DNA of 64,000 nucleotides from Lonicera japonica (taxonomy: Eukaryota > Streptophyta > Magnoliopsida > Dipsacales > Caprifoliaceae). The stretch lies in the NCBI GenBank assembly GCA_021464415.1, contig CM038466.1, positions 34,936,833 through 35,000,832 of the forward strand, written 5' to 3'. Both the position numbers and the translations under genes were made by a program. The notes under the pieces are model-generated. The model had not been told where the DNA came from. It was given only the letters and a program-made list of their open reading frames with translations, and did no database searches. This document shows positions 28,879 through 41,168 of this stretch, piece by piece. Within the stretch, counting starts at the first letter, position 1, and every line of letters begins with the position of its first letter.

Positions 28879-29604
28879 TCTATAGTATATAAGTAAAATG
28901 GAGGAAGTCCCTCCATTAATGCATAATTAATATGCGATTAATGTAATTAATTTACTTCTTTTTTTTCAGCTTTGCTCTATAATTACGTGGTTTGACCTAT
29001 TTATTGAGTTTATATATATAAAATAAGGGAAGTGAAAGTATTAATGCACCTTCTTTTTTTATAATTAATTAGGCAATAAATAACACACTTAATAGCATAC
29101 TTTAATAAATAATTAATTATTCACCTTAGTAAATAATATAATTATAATTATTATCTATACTATATAGTGTTAGGAAGGAAGTAGATACATTAATTATTTT
29201 GCTTATATTTTTAATTGTAGTAACATTAATTACTTAGTAACATTAATTACTTATTAATTGATTTTTTATATTCTTAATGCATAATAAAATAATAATTATT
29301 ATTAAAATATTGGAAGTAGCTTCATTTATTATACTATTTTTTTAAAATGTGTTAAATTAATAGTCTTATTTTCAGTTTGTCATAGCTAATGAGTTGTATT
29401 ATCAACCATTAATTAGATTGAAATTAATATTTTCTTGGAAATAATAAAATAAAAGTTGCAAAGTTAATTTTAAACCGGGGCAATATATATTTTATTCTCC
29501 TACACAACATATTAAAACTAATTATTTGTCAAATCTATTAAGATAAACACTACTAAAATTATATATTTATCAAACACTTGTGCATCGCACGGGTTGTTAA
29601 CTAG
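28879..29604 (+). mobile_element. Non-autonomous Helitron (726 bp)
   Basis: The 5' end is TCTATAGTATATAAGTAAAA inserted after A; the 3' end is CTAG followed by T. A short hairpin GTGC-ATC-GCAC (29580-29590) precedes the CTAG terminus by 10 nt. No TSD or inverted repeats, as expected. The paralogous inverted copy at 63184-63199 shows the uninterrupted site with the insertion falling exactly between A and T. No coding content. Confidence 0.92.
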
Positions 29605-30140
29605 TAATATTAATAATATTGGAACAATTTAAACTAACTTTAATTGATTACTCAAGAGAGAGATTTTTAATTAAATGACAGTTCAAATAGGGCATGACTC
29701 AAATCTATTTCAAATTGGGCCGAGTATCATTACGGCAACAAACAATAGCATGGGAGCAAGGAAAAATGCACTATCCAATAAGATGTTCGACTTGAAAGAA
29801 CTTAGTTTCAGAAAAAGCGGGACTATAAAAAAAGGCTTAGCCCGTATTTTTAATTCGTCCTAATTTGAACAGGACTATGTGAGGTGCGATTTTTTTTTTA
29901 ACCATGTCAAGTTTTTTATAGAGGTTTAAATAAAAGAAATCTGTTTGACTTAACGTGTCTGGAATATAGTAGTTTTTTTTAAAAAAACCATTATAATTAT
30001 ATGGGGACGGGGAGGATTCGGGTTCAAGTTTAAGTATTTTAGTGAATAGGATTCAAGTTTTTCAATGAAAAATGATTTTCAGATAGGATTCAGATCGAAT
30101 TTAATTTTAAGGGGTCATATTCATGTTACCACCATCTATA

Positions 30141-30955
30141 GGACTTTGTGGGTTGGTTGATTGGTGAAAAGTAAAAAAAAAAAAAAAAAAAGACGAAGGA
30201 AAACAAGGAGTTTATGGTTGATTGGTGGGAATAGAGGAAAAAAAATAAGATAAAACAAGGTTTTTATAATGGGAGCAGCTTCTATTATGATGCATAATAG
30301 GATCCAAAGTGTAATCTAAAAAATTGGCAAAGGAGCAATTCTTTTTTATTTTTTTAATAGAATTTGGGCCCTATGAGGAGCCCAACCCATTGTTTAAATT
30401 TTGTTTCTACAAACAATTAATACACAGGTTTTTTAACCGCGGTCCACAAATTTATTTATTTTTTCTTAATGTTTGCGGTCCATGTCAGTTTTCAAGTTAT
30501 TAAATTGTCTCTAGTGAGAACTCATCCCTGAATAACATGAAAAATACCGTTTACCATAATTAAATAACCTGGGAAATACCCGTTTAAATAGATAGTAATG
30601 GTAAATAAAAATCGGAGGGAAATTATGTATCATTTGAAAGATATTTAATTTGTTTGGTTCCGTTTGATAAAGAAGATGAAAAATGATTGGAACAATAATT
30701 CCTTTTACGACAAGTTAGATGAGTAGATAAATTATTTAATGAGATGTTTTTCATCTCGTGCCTATTTTAATGAGAAATTTTTTTTTTCAATTTTTTTTTA
30801 ATAGTTAAATAAACTAGGAGCTCATTTGTAGAGTAACAGCAATACTACAAATAAAAGGCCCCAAATAACGTATTAGGTCAAACTTCATACACTCTCTTAT
30901 TTAATTTATTATTCGTTTTTTCCTAGCTAAATACTTTTCTTGTAAAAGACAAAAT

Positions 30956-30998
<43 letters not shown>

Positions 30999-32160
30999 TT
31001 ATATATATAGGCTTATTATTAAAAAAAGTACTCACTTTACGTAAAATAAGGATTGTCAATTTTAAAAGGTAAACGAATAATTTTTTTTATCAAATTTCGT
31101 AGAAATGATCAATATATAATAAATAAATTATTTCTGCTTAATTTCATAAAATCTCAATTTGGTAGTCAGTGATTACATCTTATAAAATGTCAAGGGCATA
31201 AATTAACTATATATATATATATATATATATCATTTTCATTACACGCATTTTTTGTTTGAATTTTTTGATTATATGATGTGGAGATGATCTACTTACAATC
31301 GTGATCATATCCACAAAGTTTCATGAAAAATTATTTATTTTCCTATCGAAATGGATGGTCCATTTTTCCCCTTAAAGTGTAAAGATGAATAATATATTGG
31401 TATTCTTTTTATTTTGTTACAAATATTAGTATAAATAATGATTATATGTGTGAATTTTTTTACATTAATTATCTATTTGTTTTTCAATTGACACGTTTTT
31501 CTTATTGTAATTAAGAGTTGTTAATAATTTATCCCTTAAATTTTACCTACTTTTGTACTTTCATCGATGAAATTTATTTTGCACAATATCCGTCCTTAAT
31601 GTTTGTTCCCGTTTTCACTTCAGCCTGAAACTCCACGTGCTGTTAAGTTTTTGGATGGAAAAAAACATGTGCATTGCATTTGAGCACTATAGTGGGGTAA
31701 AAAGGTTAAGCCACTATAATGCTCTTATATATGTTTCTTTCAAGACCAAATCGAGGAAAAATTAAAGCGTGGAGTTGGAAAAATAGCATTGAAAAAATGA
31801 ACAGATTAAAGCATTTTGGTTACATTGAATGCCCTAACTAAGGCAAAATGAGTTAGGAATTAGAGCATTATAGTAGCTTGACTGTTTTACCCCGCTACAA
31901 TGCCCGTGTGCGAACACACATGGTCTTTTTCATCCAAAAACCTAACAATGAGTGGGGTTTCAGACTATAGTAAAAATGAGAGTAAACTTTAAGGATGGGT
32001 GTTGTACAAAATGAACTTCATGGACGAAAGTGCAAAATGAGTAGACTTTAAGGGGAAATTATTAATAAATCTACATTCGTAAAACATGCATTTTCTTCAT
32101 CAAAAACACCAACACAAGCATACAAAATATATAAATATATATATATATATATATACATGT
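30141..32160 (+). repeat. Macro-repeat unit C, truncated on the right
   Basis: Follows unit B with the same landmarks (GGTTCCGTTTGATAAAGAAG near 30655, the GAGCTCATTTGTAGAGTAAC block near 30828, TA microsatellite at 31209-31230). CT repeats stand at about 30956-30992. Homology fades past about 31520; 31520-32160 is AT-rich and unassigned. Confidence 0.68.
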
Positions 32161-32161
32161 G

Positions 32162-32530
32162 TTATTTTAAAAAGAAAAAAGGGAATTTTAGAAAGCATAC
32201 CCATGATCGGTGAGGAATCTCATGAGAGACCGGCTCCATAAGGAGCCAGAGAACATCCAGAATTGGAGCAGCTCGAGTAACATCCCGGTGAACCACAGCA
32301 TGCCCACAATCTACCCCATCATTGCCATACCAATTGATGCCCTCCCAGTCGTCATGATGGGGACTACAGCGTAGGACGCAGTGAGCATCAGTAAAAGTCA
32401 CCTCCTCCTGGTCGCCCTCTAACGTATCGGGTTGTCCTCCTTGAGAAGGATTCATAGTAGTATGAGTTTCGGTAAGAGAGAAATCAGAAAAACCTAATCT
32501 AATAGAGTTTCCGTGCTTAGGGAGAGAGAT

Positions 32531-32572
<42 letters not shown>

Positions 32573-33212
32573 GCTAGAGAGAGAAATTGAATAAGAGAAT
32601 GAGGTGAGATGAGCTTAGCAAAGGGTTCTTATACTAGATATGTTTGTCGCTCAACAAACAGGCTGTTTGTTGCGCGACAAACTGACCTTACCAAATTGTC
32701 GCGTGAAATTTCCCCTTCCCCCAAGTTTTTGTGACCCTTTTTCTCATATTTTTTCCGATAAGGGACTTCTAATGTGTATTTTCATGATTAAAATATTTTC
32801 TTCAAAAATTAAAATATTTTCATAAAGTAATAGAATATCAGTAAAGGTGTCCAAGTTTTTCAATATAGAATAAATATATATGACCATTAGAAACTAAAAG
32901 GGCAGAATGGGTGCTTAACACCTTCTCAATCCGTAAGATAGTTCCATAACCCTATAGAATCCTAGTTTCATAAATAACGTGTAAAGAAAAGGTTTATCTG
33001 TAACCTTTCCCCTATACAACTCTTTTGTCAATTTTCTCTTAAAATGTACTAGCGACTCTGAATGAACCCTCCTGCATCAAGAATATGATAGAGGGACACG
33101 CGATAAGAGTTATCTCCGTATAGAAGTAAATGAAAAGATGGAACGTCTTCCAGTGTTTCAGATCCTCAAACTAGAGGTTGAGACCCGGGAGTCGCATTTG
33201 CAGATTCTCACA
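32162..33212 (-). mobile_element. Internally deleted remnant of an Ogre-like relative (PMD exon 1, promoter, LTR end)
   Basis: Minus-strand codons from the ATG at 32453-32455 (EGDQEEVTFTDAH, LRCSPHHDDW, LLMEPVSHEI) match exon 1 of the antisense PMD gene at 15711-15956, and a GTATGC donor follows near 32200. Degenerate versions of the palindrome stand at about 32643-32706. From about 32822 the sequence matches the last 390 bp or so of the Ogre-like LTR and ends TTCTCACA at 33212. Everything between PMD promoter and LTR end is lost. It is much more diverged than the element at 1022-19263. Confidence 0.82.
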
Positions 33213-35039
33213 ATTATGAATTTTATATTCTTCATTTGTTGATTTTTTTATGTGAGGATCAAGCGCTTACCGTTGCGCCAAAAGCTATAACTGTTAGCGA
33301 AGGCGCAACTTTATTTTCTTATACGCAAGGCCCATTAGAGAACCATGGCATTCGATAACCTGCACACCGAATATACCCTCCGAATTTACCACGGATCGAG
33401 AGGAGCGCAATTGTAGATTTACCTCCAACATTTTCCCCTTCCATTCTTTTAGGGAACATGTTTGTGCATCACACTGTATTTATTGATCTTTTATAATCAT
33501 TTATTATCATATTTATTAACTCTATATTAACCGTGGTGTCCCTTATAAAAAATTTCATATATTCAGGTAGGGAGAGGGAGAGTGAGAAAAAAGATACTGA
33601 TAAAAGGCCAAATTTTGACTTTCATTTGTATTAAAATTTAGGGTTTTCCTTTATCGGTTTGTTTATAGATCCCTTCCAAGTTTTAGCGAACAATTCTCTC
33701 AAAGCAATTTGTTCATGTCTACCTATATCTACTGCTACTTAATTATTTTCCCTCTATCTGCCAGCATATATCAAGTTTTTTGTATGCGTGTATGTTTGCA
33801 AATATTTGTCAAATTATATTGTTTGTGTATCTGTGATTTTTTCTCAAAATTTATGAATTATTTAATTCCATTCATTTGCATTTCACAAGTATGATGAGAA
33901 TCGCTTGAATATCTGATTCTCTCCATTTGATTTGGATTTGCTTCTAAACCTAAACACGTTCATGTGTTACAATGAATTGGATTTTTGTATCCTTGTGAGT
34001 ACAAGTTCCTTGAACTAGTGAAATTTTCTTATAAAATTTCATTATCCATATATAGTGGATTTTTTAGCTCATAATAATTTTTTTGTGAATTGCTCGATGA
34101 TATGGGAATTTTATGTTCATCGATTACTTTAGAAAAAAAATATTTTCAACAACCTTAAACTATATAGACCAAAAATTTGGCCAGGAATTGGTTTCCTCAA
34201 GGTTTATAATTTATTAATGTCCATTGCATTCTTTAAGAAAAATCATTTAAAATTGATATGTATTCGGACCTTTGTATAAATTTAGATTTGATTCTTAGTT
34301 TATTATGAATAGCTATATGAATTCTGTATATTTTTTTTCGGAGGGAAAGATTTTTTGATTTCTTTTGAATTCATATTTTAATACTTTTTTTTGACTCAAA
34401 TTGATATTCCTACTTTTACTTTTGGTACTTTTTAAGAAATACTAATTTCTGAAAAACCAATTGCCCATTGCCTTATGATATACAAGTATAGTTGCAAAAG
34501 ATCTGTAATAATTATTTATTATAAATTTAAAATATGTCAATAATCTCTTATTACTTCTTCAAATAGCATCCTTTATACCTCAATTGTGACTATAAGTTTA
34601 CTTGTGGTTTGAAATAGATACTTGATCTTCTTTTGCATGTTAAATTGTGAAGAAATTGGTCATGTTACTTTTACTTACCTTCTAGCTATTTTTTCTTGTA
34701 GATAACTAGGCTGGATCTCGAACCTCTATACCATTCCTCCATGGAAGCCATCAGATGGGTTATAAGTCTTCTTTCCTCTCATCCACAATTAAATTGTGTT
34801 TTTGTTAATAGTGTCTTAAAGTAAACATGTAATTTTTTTAAGCAAAATCAATATAAAGAATCTAAAGTGTTGAGCAATTATAAACTTTATTTTTATTTAT
34901 TTTTAATTTTTTTTATAAAGATAATGCTTTTGAGACTTCAGATTAATCAATATATGCACTATTGCAATCCTTTACTTTATGAATAAGTAATATTTTAAAG
35001 ATATGTTACTTAATTTATAAAAAATAATTATCAACCAAA
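33213..35039. other. Unassigned AT-rich stretch with one exon-like segment
   Basis: No protein family recognised. At about 34702-34757 a short open segment (RLDLEPLYHSSMEAIRW) lies between an acceptor-like TTTTTTCTTGTAG and a donor-like GTTATAAG on the plus strand, so an intron-rich gene relic is possible. A box A-like tRNA motif near 33270 has no box B. Confidence 0.25.
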
Positions 35040-35429
35040 TCGTGCACGTCTGCGAACTAGTTTGAAATAAAAACAAGGGTGTCTTTATCATGCTACTAAA
35101 ATTCGGGCTTCAAATCCATTTTGAAAGTGGCTGAGCCCATAATGGCTAGAAACAGTATCATGGAAGCAAGGAAAAAGTCCACTATCCAATGAAACATTGT
35201 TGGACTTAAAGAACTTTATTTTAGAAAGAGTGGGACTAAAAAACATGGGCTTAAAGTTAGCAAAGAGCCCATTGTCCAATAAATTGGATTTACTGTGTAA
35301 TAGCCAATAAATTGGATGTACACAATATTCACGATTACAATTATTAATTTGGTCCTAATAAAAATGTTACAACATGAGTGAAAAGTTGAAATGGGATTTT
35401 TCTTTAATTAGATACAACAAGACACGATT
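35040..35429 (+). repeat. Macro-repeat piece left of the SIRE insertion
   Basis: Sequence around 35095-35280 (GGCTGAGCCCATAATGGCTA and neighbours) has an inverted relative at about 60850-61070. It continues at 52227 on the other side of the SIRE element. Confidence 0.65.
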
Positions 35430-35434
35430 AACAC
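35430..35434. repeat. SIRE target-site duplication AACAC (partner 52222-52226)
   Basis: AACAC precedes TGTTGACC at the left LTR and follows CCTACA at the right LTR. Confidence 0.88.
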
Positions 35435-35847
35435 TGTTGACCTTAAAGTCAATTAATCTTATTTTGATCATTACAATAAGTTAATAAAGTGTTATTTAAC
35501 TCGGTTGTTCCAATGATGATAGCCATTTTAACCGATATATCTTCCGACCAAATGTAACTTCAAACTGAAGCAAATCTCACACAAGTTTTACAAACGCCTC
35601 TACTCACAAGAAATGAACTCAAGTGATATACATGTGCTATACAAAGCCAAGAAAAGATCTAAATCACCAAGCAAGTGAAGATATGCACAAGAATGATCTC
35701 CACATGTTCTACAAGTTATCAAAACCAAGAAAGGATCAAGAACATCAAACAAGTAAAGATACGCACAAGAAAATCAAGCATCACGAAGACTCAAATTATC
35801 ATTAAATTGAGTGAGTGCTTAGATTTTATGTAAAGATACTTTATTGA
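35435..35847 (+). repeat. SIRE 5' LTR, first part
   Basis: Matches 50598-51010 of the 3' LTR, then breaks at TTATTGA where the nested gypsy LTR begins. Confidence 0.9.
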
Positions 35848-36633
35848 ACAGTACATGTGAACAGTACCACCGTATATATGAACAGTGACTGTGAACAGTA
35901 CCGGCAGAAACTGATTAAAAATGAAGGTGAACACGAGACATTTTTGTTAAGGTAGGTTCCCCCGGTAGCGCTTATGCTAGTCCGGCAGTACGTCCTCCTT
36001 TTGTGTGTGCTTGCTTTGTATTAGCTCAAAGGCAATCAATTTGGATGATAATACAAGCTACCAATCTCTCTTTCTTTCTATAATTTCCTTAATTCTATTT
36101 ATAAGTATAGAATTAGGATTACAAATATTTCAACAGAATAAATAATAAACTGTGTAGGAGAGAGAGCGTATAAGGATTGGTATTTTTTTTTTTTTGTATG
36201 AAAAGAGAGAGTATAAGACCCTCAAAAATTGGCTTGTATTTAGGAAAGATGGATGGATATTGGGAGAGAAGGAAGAGATGTTTTTTGGTGTGTCTTTGGA
36301 TGGATGAATGAGGAGGTATTTTTAGGTAAATGTAGAATGGCAAATAGGTAAATTTGATAAAAATGAAGGGCAAAAAGGTAATTTTTGGTGGAGGTGTATA
36401 TGATGTGTATGCTTAGGTCACATGTATTCTAGAATGTATATGATGTGTATGCTTATGTCACATGTGTTCTAGAATGTAGATGATGTGTATGCTTAGGTCA
36501 CGTAGGTAAAAATGGTATTTTACTGGAGGTAAAAAATGGTATTTTACTGGAAGTAAAAATAGGATTTTACTGGAGGTAAAAGTATTGAATTACCTTCGTA
36601 GGCCAATGGTAAAATTAGTATTTAACCCCATCA
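35848..36633 (-). repeat. Retand-type 3' LTR, outer end deleted (786 bp)
   Basis: Matches 44768-45578. Internal motifs are repeated: TGAACAGT near the left, three copies of ATGATGTGTATGCTTAGGTC at 36400-36500, and four of TTTTACTGGAGGTAAAA. About 102 bp of the LTR end are missing on the left. Confidence 0.88.
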
Positions 36634-36650
36634 ATTTCCCCCTATCCTTT
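36634..36650 (-). promoter_or_regulatory. Polypurine tract of the Retand-type element
   Basis: The minus strand reads AAAGGATAGGGGGAAAT directly before TGATGGGG of the 3' LTR. Confidence 0.75.
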
Positions 36651-36953
36651 ATTTTTATGCTGAAAGCTGAATGTGAAGGATAAATGCCTTTTGCCGGATA
36701 AGTGGTCCTGCTCAAAGCTAAGGCGTGAAAGCGGGTACATGTCGAGGAAGATAATCATAAGGAGAGCTCAAATAATCGACGTGTAAGGTTTTGTTAACTT
36801 TTGACCGTAAGTTTATGGGGCTTGGATCATTGATGTGTAAAGTTGACTAAACTTTGATCATAAGTAGTTTGGTTCTACTTGGGCCTTTTCCAACTGTCTT
36901 TATATGTATATATACATATACATATATATATATACATTTTTTTTTAAAGTCAG

Positions 36954-36960
36954 TATAAAA
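36954..36960 (+). promoter_or_regulatory. TATA-like box of LBD cassette copy 1
   Basis: GTCAGTATAAAAAATCTTACC occurs here and, inverted, at about 50101-50118 before the second LBD copy. Homology between the two cassettes begins at about this point, so the core promoter seems to be part of the captured unit. Confidence 0.55.
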
Positions 36961-37218
36961 AATCTTACCACAGCAAAACATTTTTACCGCAGCATCAACA
37001 TCAACGCACATTTTCTTCCCCTATGGCGACATTAAAGATGGATCTAGGGCGGTGGAGTCTAGATGCACGCGGGGGCGCTGCACGCGGGGGCGCTGTATAT
37101 TTTGACTTTTTAAGAAGACAACTTTTCGTCTTCGGGATTCTTTCAATGCTAGATGCCTCTTGTCCCCTCTTTCTTGTCGAGATCCATCTTCTTCTTATAC
37201 CTTTTACAGGGGATACCC

Positions 37219-37881
37219 ATGAATAAGGGAAAGTAAATCACAAGTATCCCGAATGTGCCGAATACCATCCGTTGTACAGGTTCTTCTTGTGCTGCTTGTA
37301 CTTATAAACGCAAGAGATGTCAGCCCTGGTGTGAATATGCACAAATTTTTCGAGATGTGATTAGTCGCCAGGATTATCGCACAATCTTCACTGTTTTCGG
37401 GGTGAAAAACGTTGCAGATATTTTACAACATATTCCCGAATATCAATATCTTGAGACTCTTAATTCATTTCTTTTTGAAGCTAAGGCGAGAGTCGAGAAT
37501 CCCATTAAAGGCTGTACTGCTCTCCTTGCTTCCCTTGAACAGAAGGTGGAAGAGTTACAAGAACGGGTGACGGCATTAGAGGCTCGGTTAGAAGGAGGGC
37601 CTTCTTGTGTTAACCCGTTATGCTCCTTTGCTCTTCCTCGAGGTTCTTCGAGGTTCTTTTCATCGGTAGAAAATAACACGGCTAATGTTGTTCCGTCTGC
37701 TGTGAATCCGGACGGTTTTTTATCGCAATCTTCGCAAGCTAATTTTCTTACGGAGGTTACCGAACCAACCATCCCTGACTGGACAGCTTTAGGGGATATT
37801 CGCCATGATTTTTCTTCTGATTTAAGTACTATTTTGAATTTTGATGCTGATGATCTTCGGATTCTTCAGCCTTTTCTTTGA
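37219..37881 (+). pseudogene. LBD (LOB-domain) transcription-factor-like gene, copy 1, antisense cargo of the Retand-type element
   Basis: The frame contains the LOB zinc-finger-like motif CX2CX6CX3C (CAACTYKRKRCQPWC), a GAS-block equivalent (IFTVFGVKNVADILQHIPEYQ), and a coiled coil with leucine-type heptads (LASLEQKVEELQERVTALEA). The usual DPVYG is NPIKG here. The tail is serine/asparagine-rich with acidic ends (DADDLRILQPFL). LBD proteins are plant-specific DNA-binding regulators of organ boundaries and lateral growth. The ATG homologous to the start of copy 2 (37219) is followed by TAA at codon 6 (37234-37236). The rest, from an in-frame GTG at 37255, is open for 208 residues. The gene has no intron. 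Its C-terminus lines up with copy 2 at 49009-49809. Confidence 0.85.
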
Positions 37882-38802
37882 TTAGATAAGTTATCTACCC
37901 CTCCACTTTCATGTCTTTTTGTTTACGAAGAAGGGGTCCAACACATATCTGCTTATCATTCAATAGCATACCGTTCAGCCCAGACAATGTATGCACTTCT
38001 AGTGAGGGTTTTGTTCTTTAAACAAGTGTTCCGCAAATATTCCACCTGTAACATCTCTTTTCATCAATAAATAAACAAGTTTTGTTTCAGAATTTTTTTT
38101 ATATCTTCTGTGTGCTCTTTTTATGTTTTGTTTTGAGTTGTTATTGTGAGATTTGAATAAGCCATATATGAATGGTTATCCCTTTTCCCCCACACTCAAA
38201 GTAAAACAGTAAAAGCAAAAGAGAGAAAATATATCCAGTAAAGATGCCTGTATTAGAGGTCTTTTGGCAGTTTTTCCCAAAAGGGACCTGGTGTGCAACA
38301 GGTTTTTATTGGGTCATTTGTACGTAAGGAATTATTCTTATTTTGGCTAAGTATAAGAGTTGTGCCCCCTAGACTTTAACCAAATTTTGTAAGATTCTTT
38401 CCGAACGCCAATTAGACTCCTCAGAGTGTAAGTGTGCTCATGTAAAAGAGCTGTGCACCAACAAACTGACCTCTTTAATTAGAGGAATTTCTCAGCTCTC
38501 AGCAAGTCTGCACTTAGACCTTATATGCTTGGTGGCTGACCTACATGGCGGTAGGAATTTTTTCGAGGTCATTGATGTATAAAAGAAAAACTTGTGCTTT
38601 CTGGTTAAGTCTACAGAAATGTCATGCTCCTTTTGACTTAAGCAAATTATAACAGCTTTCTCAATTATTTTTATACAGCCTCTTCAGCGTATTTCCGACC
38701 TCCTTGTGAGAGTTTTGCTTCTTGTAAATAACGGTATACCAAAGTAAAATTTCATATATTTTTCTTCGGAGCAAGTCATTACAAGATTACAAAGTACTTC
38801 GT
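37882..38802. other. Non-coding 3' segment of the Retand-type element
   Basis: Lies between the LBD-like gene and the pol stop. No further ORF or repeat was recognised. Confidence 0.5.
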
Positions 38803-41010
38803 TCAAGGATAATATCTCTTGAGGTGCTCTATGTTCCATGGCCTCATGAGCTCCATTCCATCCATGGTTCTTAAGTAGTAGGTACTAGATCTGCTGACTT
38901 TGGTCACCACATATGGACCCTCCCATTTGGCAGCTAACTTCCCATGTTGAGAAATTTTGGTGGCTAGAATGACTTTTCGGAGTACCAAGTTGCCCACAGT
39001 TAGGCTTCGGTGCCTGACCCTTTTGTTGTAACTTTTGACCATGTTCCTTTTGTAGGCTTTTTCTTTAATCCGAGCTTGTTCTCTTTTTTCTTCGAGGATG
39101 TCTAAATTGGCTAATAGTCCTTCGTCATTCCGAGCTAGATCATGATGGTTGATTCTGTATGTTGGCATTCCCATTTCTACTGGAATCACCGCTTCAGTTC
39201 CATAGGTCAGAGAGAAAGGTGTTTCCCCCGTAGGCCCTCAGATCGTAGTCCTGTAAGCCCAAAGAACTGAAGGGAGTTCTTCAGACCAATTTCCCTTAGC
39301 ATCGTCGAGTCTCTTCTTCAGCGAGTTCAGGAGAGTTCTGTTGGTGACTTCTGCTTGGCCATTTGCTTGGGGATGGACAAGCGAACTGTAGTGATTCTCT
39401 ATTCCATGATCTTCACAAAAATTTCTGAAGAGATCACAATCAAATTGTTTGCCATTATCAGTGATCAGAATCTTTGGGAGGCCGAAACGACAGATGATAT
39501 TTCTCCATACAAAGCTTTGAATTTTCATAGTGGTGATGGTGGTCAATGCTTCTGCCTCAGCCCATTTGGTGAAGTAGTCAATGGCTACAATTGCGAACTT
39601 GGTTTGTCCTTTACCCAAGGAGAAAGGGCCAACAATGGCCATCCCCCACTGAGAAAAAGGCAATGGGCTGCTGACAGGATTCATGAGCTCTGCTGGGAGC
39701 TGTTGGACATTGGCAAACCGTTGGCACTTGTCACACTTCTTTACCAGTTGTTTGGCATCTTGTAGGATGGTTGGCCAAAAGTAACCTTGTCGTCCAACTT
39801 TGAGAGCTAAGGAACGAGCTGCTGGGTGCCCGCCACACAACCCCTCATGGATCTCCAATAGGGCCGCTTGAGCTTGATGGGGGTGTAGGCAGAGTAAGAA
39901 AGGAAGAACATACCCTCTCTTGTACAGGGTTGCTTCTATGACTACATATCTGTTGGAGATGTATTTGATCCTTTTGGCCATCATCTTTTCTTCTGGCAAA
40001 ACTCCATTTGTGAGGTAGTCCAGAATTGGGTCAATCCAGCACTTGCAGACTTGTACTGGGGCTGCATCCACTTCTTCAAGCTCATTGATGGCTTTGCTTT
40101 CTAAATATTCAATGTGGACACCGCTTGGTGCCTCTGTTGATGAAGCTAGCTTGGCCAGGCGGTCTGCCTTGTTATTCTGAGCTCGGGGAACTTTGATGAA
40201 TACCACGTTTGTAAACTTTCGGGCTGCCGTTTGAGTTTTAGCCAGGTAAGCGGCCATGTGATCTTCTTTAGCCATGTTATGGCCAAGTATTTGGCCAATT
40301 ACGACTGCAGAGTCATTGTAAACCACCATCTGTTTTGCCCCCAAGTCTCTAGCAATCCTTAGACTTGCTATGACAGCTTCATATTCTGATTCGTTGTTCG
40401 ATGCCTTAAAAAGAAACTTGAGGGCTATCTCCAATGTGTTAGCCTCAGGGGTGATCAATACCAGACCAGCTCCGGAACCTTGAGAGTTGGAGGCACCATC
40501 TGCGTGGAGTATCCACACTGGGATCTCTGGCATCAGGCCTATTGAGGTGAAAGGGCTCGAGGCACTTGGATCTACTGTTGGCAGTAGCTCTGGAAGTTCG
40601 GCAACTTGTTCCTCTGTGTAAGTAAACTCGGCTATGAAGTCAGCCACAGCCTGCCCTTTGATTGATACTCCTGGTTTGTAACTGATCACAAATTGTCCGA
40701 GTTCTACAGCCCAGATAGCTAGCCTTCCTGACTGATCTGGTTTGTCGAGAATTCGTCGTAGTGGTTGGTCTGTGAGTACGTCAATGGCATGGGCCTGAAA
40801 GTAGGGCCTCAGTTTCCTGGAAGTGATGAGGAGAGCATATGCTAATTTTTCCAACCTGGGGTAATTGAGTTCGGCCGCATGCAGAGCTCTGCTCGTGTAG
40901 TAGACAGGGAGTTGTGCCCCCTCTTCGTTCCTCATAAGGGCTGAGCTGACCGCTGTTTGAGAAACAACCAAGTAAAGGCAGAGAATTTCACCCTTCTTCA
41001 GAGAATTCAA
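38803..41010 (-). pseudogene. pol: RNase H, archaeal-type RNase H and integrase of the Retand-type element
   Basis: Reads right to left. First a Ty3-type RNase H (LPVYYTSRALHAAELNYPRLEK), then an archaeal-type RNase H with its acidic motifs (HADGASN, ESEYEAVIASL, VYNDSAVV, NKADRLAKLAS). Then integrase with the HHCC knuckle (CDKC), ITDNGKQF and PQANGQAEV. The first catalytic Asp of integrase is replaced by Ala (WGMAIVGPF where WGMDIVGPF is normal). An in-frame TGA at 39238-39240 splits off the C-terminal 128 residues, which end with the GPYVVTKV region and HLKRYYP. The frame differs from that of the RT, with the break near 41015-41035. Confidence 0.9.
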
Positions 41011-41168
41011 TAAAGGAGAGTTCCAAGGTATTGCTTGAGCTGCTGAAAAGCGAGCTCACATTCTTTCGTCCACTCGAAGGCCATTTTCAGAGTTTTGAAA
41101 AATGGGTGGCATTTGTCAGTAGCCTTAGAGATGAACCTGTTAAGGGCTGCCACTCGACCTGCTAAGCT

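Larger units (their letters stand above)
26270..30140 (+). repeat. Macro-repeat unit B, enlarged by a MITE and a Helitron
   Basis: Same landmark order as unit A with a MITE at 26700-27218 and a Helitron at 28879-29604. Without these it is about 2.6 kb. The central microsatellite block is replaced by sequence at about 27730-28160 that includes a tRNA-like stretch. It also has a block (about 28620-28860) absent from unit A but present inverted at about 63190-63450. Confidence 0.72.

Noticed and set aside
29675..29863. 62-codon plus-strand frame
   Set aside because: Lies in the macro-repeat, is not open in other copies and has no recognisable domain.
33255..33315. tRNA gene or SINE suggested by a TGGCGCAACGGTAAGCGC box A-like motif
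   Set aside because: No box B at a suitable distance and no cloverleaf.
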